Source: Enoplolaimus lenunculus | Taxonomy: Eukaryota; Nematoda; Enoplea; Enoplida; Thoracostomopsidae | Reading direction: 5' to 3' | DNA: 64,000 nt | Assembly: GCA_030248215.1 (NCBI GenBank) | Contig: JASANG010000670.1 | Location: forward strand, 142,910 to 206,909 | Part shown: positions 1 through 11,822 of the stretch, piece after piece | Position numbering within the stretch: position 1 is the first letter of the stretch | Layout of the letters: each line of letters opens with the position of its first letter | Program-made: the position numbers and the translations under genes | Notes under the pieces: model-generated | Told to the model about the DNA's origin: nothing | Databases searched by the model: none | The model's input: only the letters and a program-made list of their open reading frames with translations

Positions 1-345
1 GAGACGGATGGCCGCCAAGGATAACTGGCTACTCATAGAAGTTTATGGCATCGCTGACACGGATGATACGACAGGTGGCAGCGTAGTCATGCGTTGATTG
101 ACGCGTTTTGCCATGTAGTCAGCGTGTTGGACGAATGTCAGCATGGTACCCAGCGCGACGCCAAGGATTTTAGTGCGGTTAATCGTAGGAATCGTCTGAT
201 TCTTGATTTTGATGGGAAGATTTAAACGAAATTCGCGCGTCGCCGTAGTGAACAAGGTAGCAGACCTCTTTTCCACCGAAAGCCGGAGCTCGCGATCGCA
301 TAAAAAGTGGTATATAGAGTTAAGATACTCGTTAATGCGTCGACA
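1..345 (-). mobile_element. Non-LTR retrotransposon (LINE) reverse transcriptase fragment
   Basis: The minus strand is open from about 345 to 43 and encodes roughly 100 residues resembling the region just after the catalytic YADD box of Jockey/I/CR1-like reverse transcriptases. The pattern is an amphipathic helix (INEYLNSIYHFL), then LSVEKR-SATLFT, then the hallmark ILGVALGTMLTFVQHADYMA. No YADD box, endonuclease or RNase H is visible. A stop occurs at 43-45 and the upstream side runs straight into an inverted-repeat element, so this is a broken copy. Family assignment beyond LINE is inference. Confidence 0.7.
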
Positions 346-515
346 TAATCCACGCAAGCGAATTCTACCTTCGACGGTTTATTTTCGGCGATTGTCAACG
401 TTGATCTGTCGTCACTTTTATTAAAATATCTTACCGACCAAAATTTCACACCGGAATTTTTAATTCCGATAAAAATTTACCGGAACCGGAAGGTAAAAAA
501 ATGCCGGAACAGACA
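346..515 (-). repeat. Half copy of inverted-repeat element F1
   Basis: The reverse complement of this stretch matches the left half of the element at 10550-10955: a CCGGTTCCGG-rich end followed by a shared interior (GACAATCGCCGAAAATAAACC). It abuts the LINE fragment, and the other terminus is absent. Confidence 0.6.
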
Positions 516-1840
516 TCCAGAAGCGAACAACAAGAATAGCTATCAACTGCTATGTATTAAAAATCAAAAATCGAAATCGACTTACCATTTTTAGTCTCAA
601 GTTTGAGTCCAGGAGAATTCATATAGTAACTGTCGCACAAAAATTTAGCACCAGCATACGCATCTGAAAATAATGTAAATTATAAAAATCATAATTACAA
701 ATCGAACACCCAGGCTCCTCCAAGTTATACAAGTTCGTCAGATACATTGAGAAATGCTGGAAAAATTTTCGCTATGCGGTTTCGGTTCCGCTCGTCTGTC
801 TAAACACCTGTGTTTATTTTTTCGGCAGTCCGGGCCCCAGGGCGCCTACAAGATCGAATTGGACCATAAACATTTTCTGACAATTGCCAAATTGGCAAAT
901 ACAAATTAGCGTTATTAAAAATTCAGTCAAAACTGGTTAAGCGTGTAAAAGCATTAAGTAATCGCTAAACGTAGCTGTTCAACTTGGTTCTGAGTCGTCA
1001 CCACAAGTTACGTATAGGTTTTGAAAACTATAATTTTTCATCAGCGCCTAAATTTTTGAACTGCCGCCTGAAAATTTTTGGTTAGTCACCAGGTGCTGAC
1101 AATTATTGCCTAAATATAAAACAAAAATGAAACATGCTAAAAGCACAAAAACGTTCAAACTAACCATTGATGATTTTGGTAACGTTACATTTTGCATCAA
1201 CACAGCCAATATCCGACGACGTACGATTTTGGTTATCATCTCCAAACAACAATACTGCAAACATGAGAAAATAATATAAAATATACTACAAAATATGAAA
1301 AACAAACAAAAATTAAAAACACCGTCTTCCACTTCAACTCAGGTGACCCACGTCATTCCATACTCCAAAAAATTTAAATGTTCTTCAAAAGTATGTAGCA
1401 AGTACACTGCCAAAAATGATAATGAGATGCAAAACTTTTAATCCACTTATTGGCGAAAAAGTTCACATACATACTTTTTCGCAATTAGATTTTACAACTT
1501 ATACGCCTGCAACTATTCAGAACAAATTTTCTACATTCTCAAGCGGTCGTTTTACTCGCCTCCAAACCCAATCGTTGAAAGAACAAGGTGACTTATACGT
1601 GTTATATAAGTACATACATGAGAACACGAGCGCTGACGGATCCAAGGAAGTACGCTGGCCAAAGCCCCCCCCCCCGTGATTTGATATCAAGGTTTAGCGT
1701 AAAAATAGTGTTGGACATATCGCTCGCTTCACTCGCGAGTTTTTCTACTATTATATCCCGCACGGCCTATCTAAATGCGCCATTAAATACGAACACTATA
1801 TGTATCGGCGCGAGATATTCCAGCAATAGGACCCAGAATG
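516..1840. other. Non-coding stretch, no gene seen
   Basis: AT-rich sequence with only short, low-quality open frames. A C-run sits at 1668-1676. No splice-linked exon, RNA gene or complete repeat was recognised. If PDK continues to the left, this is part of its intron 5. Confidence 0.5.
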
Positions 1841-2060
1841 CAGCGGGAAATCCGGTTCCGGCATTGTTGACCTTCCGGTTCCGATTCCGGTAAATTTGTA
1901 CCGGAATTATTAGGGTTATTTCACCAAAAATATTGCAAAAAACGAAAACTAAAATAAATTTTACGGTGACCTGTATTTTTCATTTTCTGGTACCGGTACC
2001 GTTTCATGTAACTTTTTCAAATTCCGGTTCCGGTAGAACTGTAATTCTGGTTGCACCCTG
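1841..2060 (+). mobile_element. MITE-like element F1, short copy
   Basis: It starts with a degenerate CAGCGGGAAATCCGGTTCC and ends with GGTTGCACCCTG, the inverse of the family start CAGGGTGCAACC. The interior carries alternating CCGGTTCCGG blocks as in the longer copy at 10550-10955. No transposase is present. Confidence 0.6.
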
Positions 2061-2073
2061 CCAGTAATGTTAA

Positions 2074-2336
2074 CCCTTTCTCACATGAATATTTTCTATT
2101 TCCCCAGAGACCTACTTTTATGCTAGGATTCGAACTCCAGTGACTGCAGTGGGAGGCATATACCATCACCACTCAGCTATACGAGCTTGAGGCTCGAGCC
2201 CGACGGGGCTCTCACGTCTTGTGGTGATTTAGTACTATGTATACGTGTTGCAATTGTTAAACACGGTGCGATATATATTATTTACCGTATATACACTGCG
2301 CTGAGTTGCCCATACGCAACTCAATGTGAGAAGGGG
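2074..2336 (-). mobile_element. TTAA-flanked MITE F4 (piggyBac-like), carrying a tRNA-like segment
   Basis: The element begins CCCTTTCTCACAT and ends in the near inverse (ATGTGAGAAGGGG), with TTAA on both sides (2070-2073 and 2337-2340). TTAA target sites and CCC-starting termini are typical of piggyBac elements, so a non-autonomous piggyBac-type origin is inferred. Two further copies sit in the palindrome arms (52798-53050 and 62031-62293). It lies in intron 5 of PDK, 57 bp past exon 5. Confidence 0.75.
2121..2187 (-). other. tRNA-like sequence (glycine-like, degenerate)
   Basis: On the minus strand there is an A-box-like TAGCTGAGTGG, a loop CTCCCAC that would place a CCC anticodon, and an excellent B box GAGTTCGAATCC. 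Acceptor and anticodon stems do not pair properly, so this is a tRNA-derived relic rather than a working tRNA gene. It could still bind RNA polymerase III factors. Confidence 0.55.
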
Positions 2337-2393
2337 TTAATGGTCGACTTATTTTAAATACCATCTCTGCTAAAACGTACACAAACCACTTAC

Positions 2394-5300
2394 TATGTTG
2401 ACTAATCAACATCCGCACCGATATACGATTCATATAAAAGCGATCGAGAAAATACTGCAAATTACGTTCCATCGCAGAATTGACGCCGCACGTTTCTTTC
2501 ATTTCGATAATTCCCTAAAAGTACAAAATGGTAGATGTTAGTTGTTGCTGCAAACCAAAAGCATGATTCAGTTACGTATTTGTATATCACCACACCAGAT
2601 CACCTTTTGCTAGCCAGCATTTCTGATCAAAAAACTAATGTACCCTTTGAATTTTGAAAAGGCCGCCCAACCACAGGCCCTTGTACAGTACATTTCCTCG
2701 GCAGGCTTACGCTTCGTCTCATGTTTACGATTCACGAAAAATTTACCTAAGCATAATCCTTTACTAAAAACTATGCCTGAGATTTAACCTTTAATGCGAA
2801 GGAAAATTAACAGGAGCCCAGCCTTATTTAATTCGAACAACTGACAGGCAAAAATTAAGCCTTTCATAATCCAAGAGATAGAAAAAAGCCGACATTCGAA
2901 TGTAAAATTTTTCCTTAATAACAATTTACGCCGATGTAGGTATATATACGTACGTACAAATTACGTTATACCGTCGTAGTGGGACTACAACTACACGTAT
3001 TGAGCGAAGCTCATGTTGGTGTTTAAATTTAAAACCCCAATGCGATGTTATCACCGTATGCTAACAAACTTTGAAATAAAAACGTTTATCAAAATCGATT
3101 CAACAGTTCCTGAGATTCTCTTTGGACGGATTGACATATATACCTTCTGGATCTTATCGATTATCGCCCCAGCCGGCGTTTGCCCAAAATGGATGGATTT
3201 TGAAATTTTTTTACATATTTGAGCTTCTCATGACCTCCCCTGATTATTACACGCCTGAATTTTAATTTTTGAAAAATTCCGACTTTAAGATCCTAACCGC
3301 AAAGACCGCATCAAAGGCTTCGCGACAGTCTGAGCTTCGCTCATTCATAACTTCATATACATACATATTAGCATGTCACAACTTTTGACTCAGCCCGTTG
3401 TATTGTATAAAACCTACCACGTACATATTACTAAATTAATACGGAGTCCAATGTGTCATACTTTATCACATTTAATGACATACAGAACCAATTGATTTGC
3501 AATCAGGGCCGGATCATGGCGCAAGCAGACCATGAAGTACGTATATACACTTGTCCCCCACCCAAAAGGTATTAACGATAAACGGGAGAAAATATACGTT
3601 TTTCGTTTCAAAACTAAATTTTAATTTTTGAAATACTTGTCACGGGTCAGGCGCGATCCCTGCGGCCAGCCACAGCCTCACTGGCCTTCATTATGTTCGA
3701 TCTCTGTCTACCGACTCCCACCTGACTACCGATTTTACACAATCACAGTTTTACAATACGTTATTAAGATGGTTTTTCAGCCCGTCGCACACTCCCGATA
3801 ATTACATTCGGGCCTACCAAAGCAACAGCCAGCAACATAATGTCAAAAATAATACCAAGGCCGTCGCCAGAGCACGCAAATACAATTCTTCTCACAAACA
3901 CTACTGAACCTTTTTTTGTTTATATATATCGGAAATAAAACATTCAGATCATCGAAAACGCAAACAGCTTATTTACCAAACGACCTTCGCCAAATAAATA
4001 CATACGTAGCACATATATTATATATAAATACACATACAACCTTATATAAAACATATTAAGGCATATATATATACATATATACATTATAAACACCAATATA
4101 CACAACATAAACATACGTGTGCAGCACATATATAAATAAATACACATACAACGTTATATAAACGATACATATTAAGGAATATACATATATTATAAATACA
4201 CAAAATACAAAATATATACATACATGTATGTATGCATGCATATAAAGTGTATATACTACGAACTTACAGCTTTACAAAAAAAACTAGCAATACCAAATAC
4301 GAAAAAACCCCCAAAAACTTAACATAAATTATATAAAACTACACTCCATGCAGCCATCATCAATTATCATTTAGCTCCAATCAAAGCAATAAAATAGTCA
4401 AGCTACTCTCTATTAAATACACATCACTGAGATATAATTTTTTTGACAAATTAACTGCCTAACCGCCTACTTTCGCTGTAGGATAGAAACCCTGCAGCAG
4501 GGTGACAACAAAGGTTCGGATTCGGTCAAATCGTGGATTCGGTGCCACCCTGCCCTGCAGATAACACTATGGAGTTTAATTGGACGGCCTTGGCTAACAA
4601 AGTTCAGAAGAAGCCTCCTACACAGATCGCAACATCCATTTTTAAACTGAACTTTTAATAGGATTTGCACTTTACACTATAATCACTCGTTGAAAAATCT
4701 TGAAACCGCAAGTAACATGCGACAATAGGAGTTAGCACGACATTTGATTAATATACTGGCTTCTACGCAGCTTGAAAATTTCCGCCGGGAGGCGTTTCCG
4801 GGGGGGGGCAGTTTTCCTGGGGGCCCCAGATGATCTGGGGGGTCCTGGGGGCAGGCTTAAAATTTTGCAATCCGACTTTTTGGACCATTTTTTTTTATTC
4901 TAGATCGTGTTTCTAACTCAACTGAAGATTACTCATCGCTCAAGAAAAGTTCTGGGGTCCCTAGCAAAAAAATTTGCTGAGAGGCATTTTGCTGGGGGCG
5001 GCCGAAAATTCGCCGGGGGCCTTTCCGGGGGGCGGCAAAATTTTCCCCGGGGGAAAATGAAAATTTCGAAAAGTGCTAAGGGGCCCCCCCCGCCCCCCTG
5101 TGGAGAAGCCAGATATACAGACCCGTAGTCAGCCTTACCTTGATAAAGAGGCTAATAACTTTTCGAAAGGGGCAAAGAACGGTTTTCGATAGCTGACATG
5201 CAAGGTTGAAACTTTTATAAAGGCGGCCAAAACTCTTCCATGTTGGCTGTATCCCCCCAGCCGCCTCTAGCTACGGGCCCGAGTATATATATTTATTTAA

Positions 5301-8300
5301 AAAATTTATACGCTTACACTTCTTTAAATTCTCTGAATATATAAACTAGAATATACACCTATTCAAGTCAAAATAGCAACATCTGGGTTCGTTCGACAAC
5401 GGCCCAACTTTTGGATTTGTTCCTAACAACCCGGTACCAAACTTCCGGCCATTTCCTTAGCAGCCTATGGCAACTGCCAAAGATTAAACTTCCATCACTC
5501 AACGGTCTATAGCACTGCGTTACTAACTTCAACAGCACCGGACAACAATAACTATTCTCCTGACATCAGTTTTCTCGCCAAAGCAAAACTCTCAAAAATA
5601 CAAAAACTACAATAAAAAATATTCAAACAGCCCATTAGCCATACATATATTTTTTATTAAAAATACGTTTAAATCTTATATTCATCGTATTGCCACCGTT
5701 CATATGTACTACCCGCGAAATATAATTCAAAAACTAACCCTTCCAAACATATTTTCGACTGTGTGAAAGGAACTAGCTGCTACGCAGACGAACTAGAAGC
5801 TGTGCCGCATAAACCTTTTTCATCCTCTTACAACTGCCAACAAGTTATAATTTAAAAAAACACGTGCATATATAAAATATTCTTTATAACATATTCTTCG
5901 AGTCTATCAAAAACGTTGTTATAACCATTCGCGAACGAAAAATCAACGCACATGCGAACAAAAAATAAAAAAAAATCAAAGAACTTGCCAAACTACACAA
6001 TATTTAAGCTCAGAAACATTCAAGCAACTGAAGACGATGCAAGCAAGCATTCGAAGCTATGCCTTGTGATTGAAATAAATTTCAGCAAAACAGTACCACT
6101 AAATATCGCTGAAATGGAACCGGCTACCGGTCGGTCGGTCCGTAGTGGCCCGGCGTTAGTAGGCAGCCGGCACGGTCAATACAGAAGGCGTAGCCGGCTG
6201 AAAACGGGTTCTTGATAGCGAAATATTTGTCGTACAGTGAAATTCAGTTGTCATGAAATGGTTTTTCATTAAAATATATTAGGTGATAGTATTTCTTGCA
6301 GAAACATTACATGGTATTTGTTATAAATGTCATAGTGGTTTTCGGTTTATAACACATATGTACGTATACGTTTTTCGTAATATTTTGCATAGACCGGAAT
6401 GGCTGCAACAATCTAAATACCTCACTTTTCTCGACCGGTTCCCCCCTGCTTTATAGTCTGGCCGTAGTCTTTATCATCGGTTAGACGAGACCATACTATA
6501 GTCTATGCAGCATTCTGTTGAGCAATTTAAACAGTTAAATTGTAATATTAAATTTTCTTTAAATTTTCCTGGTGGCTTCTAACTTCAAAATAGTACCAAA
6601 CATTTTACATTTAAAAAGTTTGAAACACTAAATCTGAACCAAAAAATCGGCACTAAAACTCTGGAAACTATATTAAGGGAAACCCCAATGGATTTTAATA
6701 CTGGAACCGGATAGTGAAAAATTATAGAATATGATATAGTTCTACACATTAAACCGTTGCATACACGTACAACGAGGCAGTAACCCTCATCCTCAGAATT
6801 CAACCACTGTTCTAATGTCTTGAAGTTCGCTGCTGGCGGCGCAGTAGCCCCCTGCTAGGCTAAATTTGCCCTCTTTCAACTCGATTAATCATCACCCAGT
6901 TGAGTATTTTTAGCCTTACAAATTTAACGTATTTTCGACGCCAAACGCACTTTTTTGTATAATTGTTCAGTTAACCTAAATAGATAAGTTGTATAGTGTG
7001 TTTACATGTTATATGCGACCGATCGGGTATGGTTAAGTGGGATTTTCTCTTGAAACCGTAATTCTGTTGGTAAAAAAACATCCCCACATATGACTTTCCA
7101 CTGGTTGCCAGCCGGGGGTCTCCGTTTGAAGCCAACTGCACTGCGTCCTACGTCAGCGAATGCCCAGGTTGTGTGTAGTAAATTAACCTAATATTTTCTA
7201 TCCTTTAAACGTATATAACAAAACATTCGCAAACCGTGCATTAGGATGGTTTGCAAGCAGCTCCCTGCCGTCGTTTACCGTTTACTACTCAGCAAAGACT
7301 AGGCAAAAATTAATCCTATCACAGATCTGCAAAGTCCCAACTCTGTACATCTTACATTTAAAATTAAAAAACAATAAACATCAGTCAATTGTAAAATTAA
7401 GGTATAAAAAGTAAAATGTTTGTTAATACATTTCTGAACAACTGACACATTCCAGATCCCAGTTTCAAAATACCAACGCACCAGGCAACTCAAAATAACA
7501 AAATTTTTTAAAGAAAACAGGTTCCAGTGAGAAAGAACAGGTTGTAAAAATACATAACGAAAACAACAACATTAATCACAATCAAACTACGTAAACCTAC
7601 TATTAGGATTACTCATAATTGTAACTCTGAATGACTTGCAAAAAGTATGTAGTAACAAACTCACATAATATAATAACACAAAACATTTATAACTTGTCCC
7701 TTAAACGGAGATACTAGGATCTATACCACGTCAGTAGTCTTGCCTGCCGACGGTAATCTAGCTTCATGTCTTGACTCCACATGCTTTTAAGTCTTATTCA
7801 ACAGGTTGGCGGCAATTCTTACCTTAATATGCGGTACGTACAAGGGTGACGATTATACATTTTGAAAATTTTAATGTCATCCGGCGCCGTTCCTCGCCGT
7901 CTATCATCATCCATCACCGTGCGATTTCATAAGCGAAATGTTTGTGTACAATAATGAACGGCGACGGACGGCGAGGAACAAGTTTAGCGTCGTATTAACT
8001 GTTTTCGTTATTTTCAACAGTCGGCTTGTATCACAGAAACCTTATAAAAGTACAGTTTGTTTTTATATCTACGTAACTAGTGACTGCTTTATCGTGACTA
8101 ACAAGCAAAAGCTTATCCGGCATTAAATCAATACACTTACCTGAGCCATGGTTTCGGTCACGGTCCGATGTCGCTCGTATATTACTTTGAGTTCATTTGT
8201 AAAACTGAAAGTAACAAAACAATAAAAACACTAGACATATAATTACGTATAAAAACTAAATATAATCTAATTAGAAAACATCTCTAAAATGTACAGAGCA

Positions 8301-9429
8301 TTAAATCTCACGTGTTTCGTTTCAGAGACTTGTCAGAAACACAATTATATAATTTGTACTAAGTTTTATGTTGAAAAAACGTTCGTCTGTTCGTAAAAAT
8401 AGTGCGACCGCGGAGTGGCCAAAAACAACCATTATGAAAAACTATTTCACTGAAAAAAGCGACGAAAATTCTGGTTAAACCATAGAGCAAATCAAAATAT
8501 GGACACCGACCTGATTAGCTTGTCCATCCAATTGTGATAGTTTAAATATTTGAGAGTGTATCTTCAACTTTTAAAATAATTAACCACGAATTGTTTAAAA
8601 ACTACACAAGCGAATGAACATTAAACAACGTACTCGGCCATATTGGATGACGTTGGTGATGCATTTTCGTATTTCATTAAATCATGGAAACTGTCGTCAT
8701 ACCTGAAATTAAAATCTAGAGATATCCGTATCAACTTAACGTGAAACAATAAGCAGTAACATGACGCCAACTTTAATTCCAACCGCAAGACACAAAAACC
8801 AAAACGGAAATTCACCTAATTTGCTCCCAAGAATATATTGTGTGAAAATATTAAATTTAATAAAGTATTTGAAAAATTGGTTTCAGCCAATATTTTTAAA
8901 CTACGTGCATTATTCAACAGTTATATAACTTTTTGTCCAAAAAAACTAAAACAACTAACCAATTTGAAACCATTTGAACTGAAGGCATATCGAGCATTCG
9001 TTCTGAAAGACAATCAAATTCTTTCATAATATTCGCCAGTCGAACCAACAGCTCTTTACGTAGGAACAGAAACGATTTCGCTTCATCGCGTTTGCGTCCT
9101 GAAAACCGAGTAATCATTTGAAACATTATTATATAGTTATTAAAATATATTCAATTCGCTAGAGACAACATCAAATATTTAACCTTCTGTCAAATTTTAC
9201 AGAAAGCATAATCTCATACCTGAAAACCATACAGTAATCGACATTTCCGAATTATGCCCGGCGGACTCACCAGCCTTGTTCGAATCTGATGCTCAAACTT
9301 ACCAAAATCCAAAAATCGTTTCATCGACAACGCGAGCGGATGATAACTTGCGTAATGATCAACTTTATCTTTGACAACATTGTGCACGATTTTCGCCGTT
9401 GTCGCATAAAAGCTAGTTGTGAATCTCAT
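2394..9429 (-). CDS. PDK: Pyruvate dehydrogenase kinase, exons 1-5 (3' part off the window)
   Basis: Mitochondrial kinase that phosphorylates and switches off the pyruvate dehydrogenase E1-alpha subunit. Five minus-strand exons join in frame: 9303-9429 (start ATG at 9429), 8960-9098, 8634-8702, 8141-8204 and 2394-2514, giving 173 residues plus one base. Family signatures in order: an N-terminal amphipathic leader ([13 protein letters not shown]), [26 protein letters not shown], a WYDDSF segment, MAQGIIE and [16 protein letters not shown]. These make up the N-terminal helical domain of PDK/BCKDK kinases, and the sequence is closer to PDK than BCKDK. All junctions use GT-AG. The GHKL ATPase domain (about 230 residues) is not found in 1-2393 and must lie beyond the left edge. 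Intron 4 (2515-8140) is far larger than the others and is full of repeats. Confidence 0.93.
4008..4240. repeat. Tandem AT-rich duplication, unit about 115 bp
   Basis: Two diverged copies of a CATA/TATA-rich unit begin at 4008 and 4123. Each opens AGCACATATA and contains AATACACATACAAC and CATATTAAGG. It is simple-sequence DNA and encodes only Tyr/Ile/Val-rich nonsense. Confidence 0.6.
4795..5105. repeat. G-run / C-run rich segment
   Basis: Contains clusters of 5-9 consecutive G (4801-4860, 4990-5055) and a C-run at 5084-5098, each next to T- or A-runs (AAAATTTT). It resembles the interior of F6-type elements and may be an older degenerate copy. It could form G-quadruplexes. No coding potential. 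Confidence 0.45.
5121..5280. mobile_element. MITE F6 (CCCGTAGC / GCTACGGG ends)
   Basis: Starts ACCCGTAGTCAGCCTTACC and ends AGCTACGGGCCC, with the family interior 'ACAAGCAAGGTTGAAA'-like motif at 5199-5212. Related copies: 28621-28682, 30876-31013, 33292-33443, 47191-47354, 48165-48289 and 50603-50768. Confidence 0.6.
7885..7985. repeat. GCC-rich hairpin, F5-like
   Basis: GTTCCTCGCCGTC near 7890 is the exact inverse of GACGGCGAGGAAC near 7967. GGCGCCGT and CATCACCGT blocks match the F5 family interior, but the TATACT/AGGGTTGC ends are not clear here. Confidence 0.45.
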
Positions 9430-10549
9430 GATAAGTAGCTTCCTTGTCACGATTTCTTATGACAAAAATACGGAACCACCGACTACTCAAGCTGACAACA
9501 ACACCAGTAACACAAATTGTAGATTCAGCTATAGTTTAAACTTAGCGTCTCGTGACACACAAAACAGGCCGTAAATTCGCCAAAATATAGAATGTACTAT
9601 AAAGTCGTAGACATGTGGGTAGAAGAACACAAACAATGCAGTCACGTGCAAAGCGTCTGTTATCTATTACACAAACAGTGATATCGGCTAATTAAACAAA
9701 TATTGAGCTTAACTGTGACTGCAGTTAAGTCATTATACATCACAGCAAAACAAACTGCTAAGTGTAGATTATAATTATATACGGTTGCATCTAAAAACAT
9801 ATGTACAACCTGAACAAATATTTTATCGCTTTTAATGCTATAAATACACCAGTTGCAGCGCCAAAACCCTGAGACAAATGCAGTAGGTGGAAACACATGA
9901 TAAATTATGGCGCATGGCACAATTCGAAAATTTTGGCAATACACGTTCAGACAATTTTCGAAAATTAAGTTAGAATAATATGCCAATTTTTTAATAAATA
10001 TTTTAATCGAACAAATAATTTAGAAGAGAAAAAAGGCACTCGAGTCGAACTAATAATTTAGCACCATAATTTTTTTCAATATTTAAATTTTTATTATTTG
10101 ATAAAACACCATTAAAATGCAGTTCCTGCGTTTTGCAGTGCCGGAACAGCAACAAGAATTTCGGTATAACAGTGGTAAATGAAATCGCGTTAGAAGAACT
10201 GTTATTGCGTACGAAAATTTCTGCAACTTGTTTTCAACGATTTTGTTCACAAAACTTGATGATGAAATAGCTGAAATTCGCTTAATCCATTTTTCGGCTA
10301 GTTTTCTAAAAAGTCCAATAGCAATTCGGTGATGAAACATATTTCAAATTCCGGTTACTGTTCCAGTTTCTGCAAAAAGATTCAATTCCTGTTCCTGTTC
10401 CGTCAAAACTTAGTTACTGTTCGAACCCACGACAATCACGAAAAAATATATGACATATATACAGGGTGCGTTTGGATATTAATGGGCCGGATACCTTTAC
10501 TGGATATTAAATTTTATACCGAAATCGGATATTAACCTTATATAGCCCA
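9430..10549. other. PDK upstream region, no gene seen
   Basis: Lies 5' of the PDK start codon, so the promoter should be here, but no TATA or initiator motif stands out. Only short frames without homology are visible. Confidence 0.4.
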
Positions 10550-10955
10550 CAGGGTGCAACCGGAATTCCGGTTCCGACATTTTTTCACCTTCCGGTTCCG
10601 GTAAATTTGTACCGGAAATAAAAATTCTGGTATTAAAATTTGGTCGGTGTAAATTAAGATATTTTACTAAAAATGACGATAAATAGTATGGAAACCTTGA
10701 CAATCGCCGAAAATAAACCATTGAAGTTAGATTTCGCTTCCGTGGATTATGAAAATCTAAAAAAAAGCAGATAAAGTTAATACCTATCTCCAACTAGGGA
10801 TATTTCACCAATAATAGGTATATAATGTAAAAAAGAAAATTAAAATGAATTTTTCGGCGGCATGTATTTTTCATTTTTCCATCGCGGTTCCGTCTCAGAT
10901 TATTTTTCAAATTCCGGTTCCGATTGCGGTAAATTATGATTCCGGTTGCACCCTG
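10550..10955 (+). mobile_element. MITE-like element F1, full-length copy
   Basis: A 406-bp element with terminal inverted repeats: CAGGGTGCAACCGGAATTCC at the left and the inverse ending GGTTGCACCCTG at the right. Inside both ends are stacked CCGGTTCCGG blocks. No flanking duplication is obvious and no transposase is present, so superfamily is open. Confidence 0.7.
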
Positions 10956-11427
10956 AACACAAGGCTGTTTTCCGGAATAAATTGTAACCGAAAAACGCAT
11001 TTTTTCGGAAAAAATGGAAAAAGTCGAAAAATTTCTTGATATTACACTTCGGACTACGTATAATAAAAATAAAGAAACAACAGTTGGGAACTGATATTGC
11101 CACAAGTTAGGAAATATTGGGCATCACTAGAAAAGATATAGGAAATACAGGAAAATCAACCGAAAATATATGGCAATATTGGACAGAAATGAAAATATAG
11201 GAAATATAGGATAGTTGGCAGCTATGTATACATCAGGCCGGTTCCGGTATCCGGTATAAATCTGCCGAATACCGCATATTTACGGTTGTGGTCCCAATTG
11301 CCATAAAACTGATTTTGACTCACTGAAATAAAATTAAAGATCCAAGCTTGTATACACACTTTTCAACGCAATTTTCCGAAAAACGTGTAATTGCAACATT
11401 CAGAATATGTTATGCAGTAATAGTAAA

Positions 11428-11822
11428 TAGGGATGTGCCGATTAATCGTAAGGGTAATAATCGGCAGTTTTCATGAGTATCGGCATCGACATTGGCACAG
11501 CAAAAAAATTGCCGATTCTTTGCCGATACTTTTTGCACATAACTGTCAGTTGGAATCCTATCAATTTTCAGAAAAACTGATATCTTTCTTGCATTTGTGT
11601 TTGAAAAAATAAATTGAAATGAACCGTTCGCCTAAAATTATAATCTTTTATGATGGTTAGGGTTTAGGTCTTCATATAATGATGTAATGTAGTATCCATC
11701 TGTTTACTAAGCATGGTGTACCAAAATTGGAATCGGCATCAGCATCGGTTCGGCATCGGCAACATTTCAAAATAAGAATCGACATCGGTATCGGCAAAAA
11801 TTTTGCTATCGGCACATCCCTA
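11428..11822. mobile_element. hAT-type MITE with 8-bp target duplication
   Basis: The terminal inverted repeat is TAGGGATGTGCCGAT at the left, inverse ATCGGCACATCCCTA at the right. It is flanked by ATAGTAAA and ACAGTAAA, an 8-bp duplication with one mismatch as expected for hAT transposition. The interior is rich in ATCGGCA repeats. Non-coding. Confidence 0.75.

Larger units (their letters stand above)
2515..8140. other. PDK intron 4, repeat-bearing
   Basis: A 5.6-kb intron. It holds an AT microsatellite-like duplication (4008-4240), G/C homopolymer-rich sequence (4795-5105), one F6 element (5121-5280) and a short GCC-rich hairpin (7885-7985). The rest (2600-4000, 5300-7880) shows no coding exon or recognised repeat on either strand. 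Confidence 0.7.

Noticed and set aside
2121..2187. Functional tRNA-Gly(CCC) gene
   Set aside because: B box and anticodon-like loop are present but acceptor and anticodon stems fail to pair, and the sequence lies within a mobile element.
9810..9868. 59-bp minus-strand piece between a TTGTCTCAG acceptor and a GTTGTA donor
   Set aside because: Two frames are open and neither resembles a known protein; no neighbouring exons.
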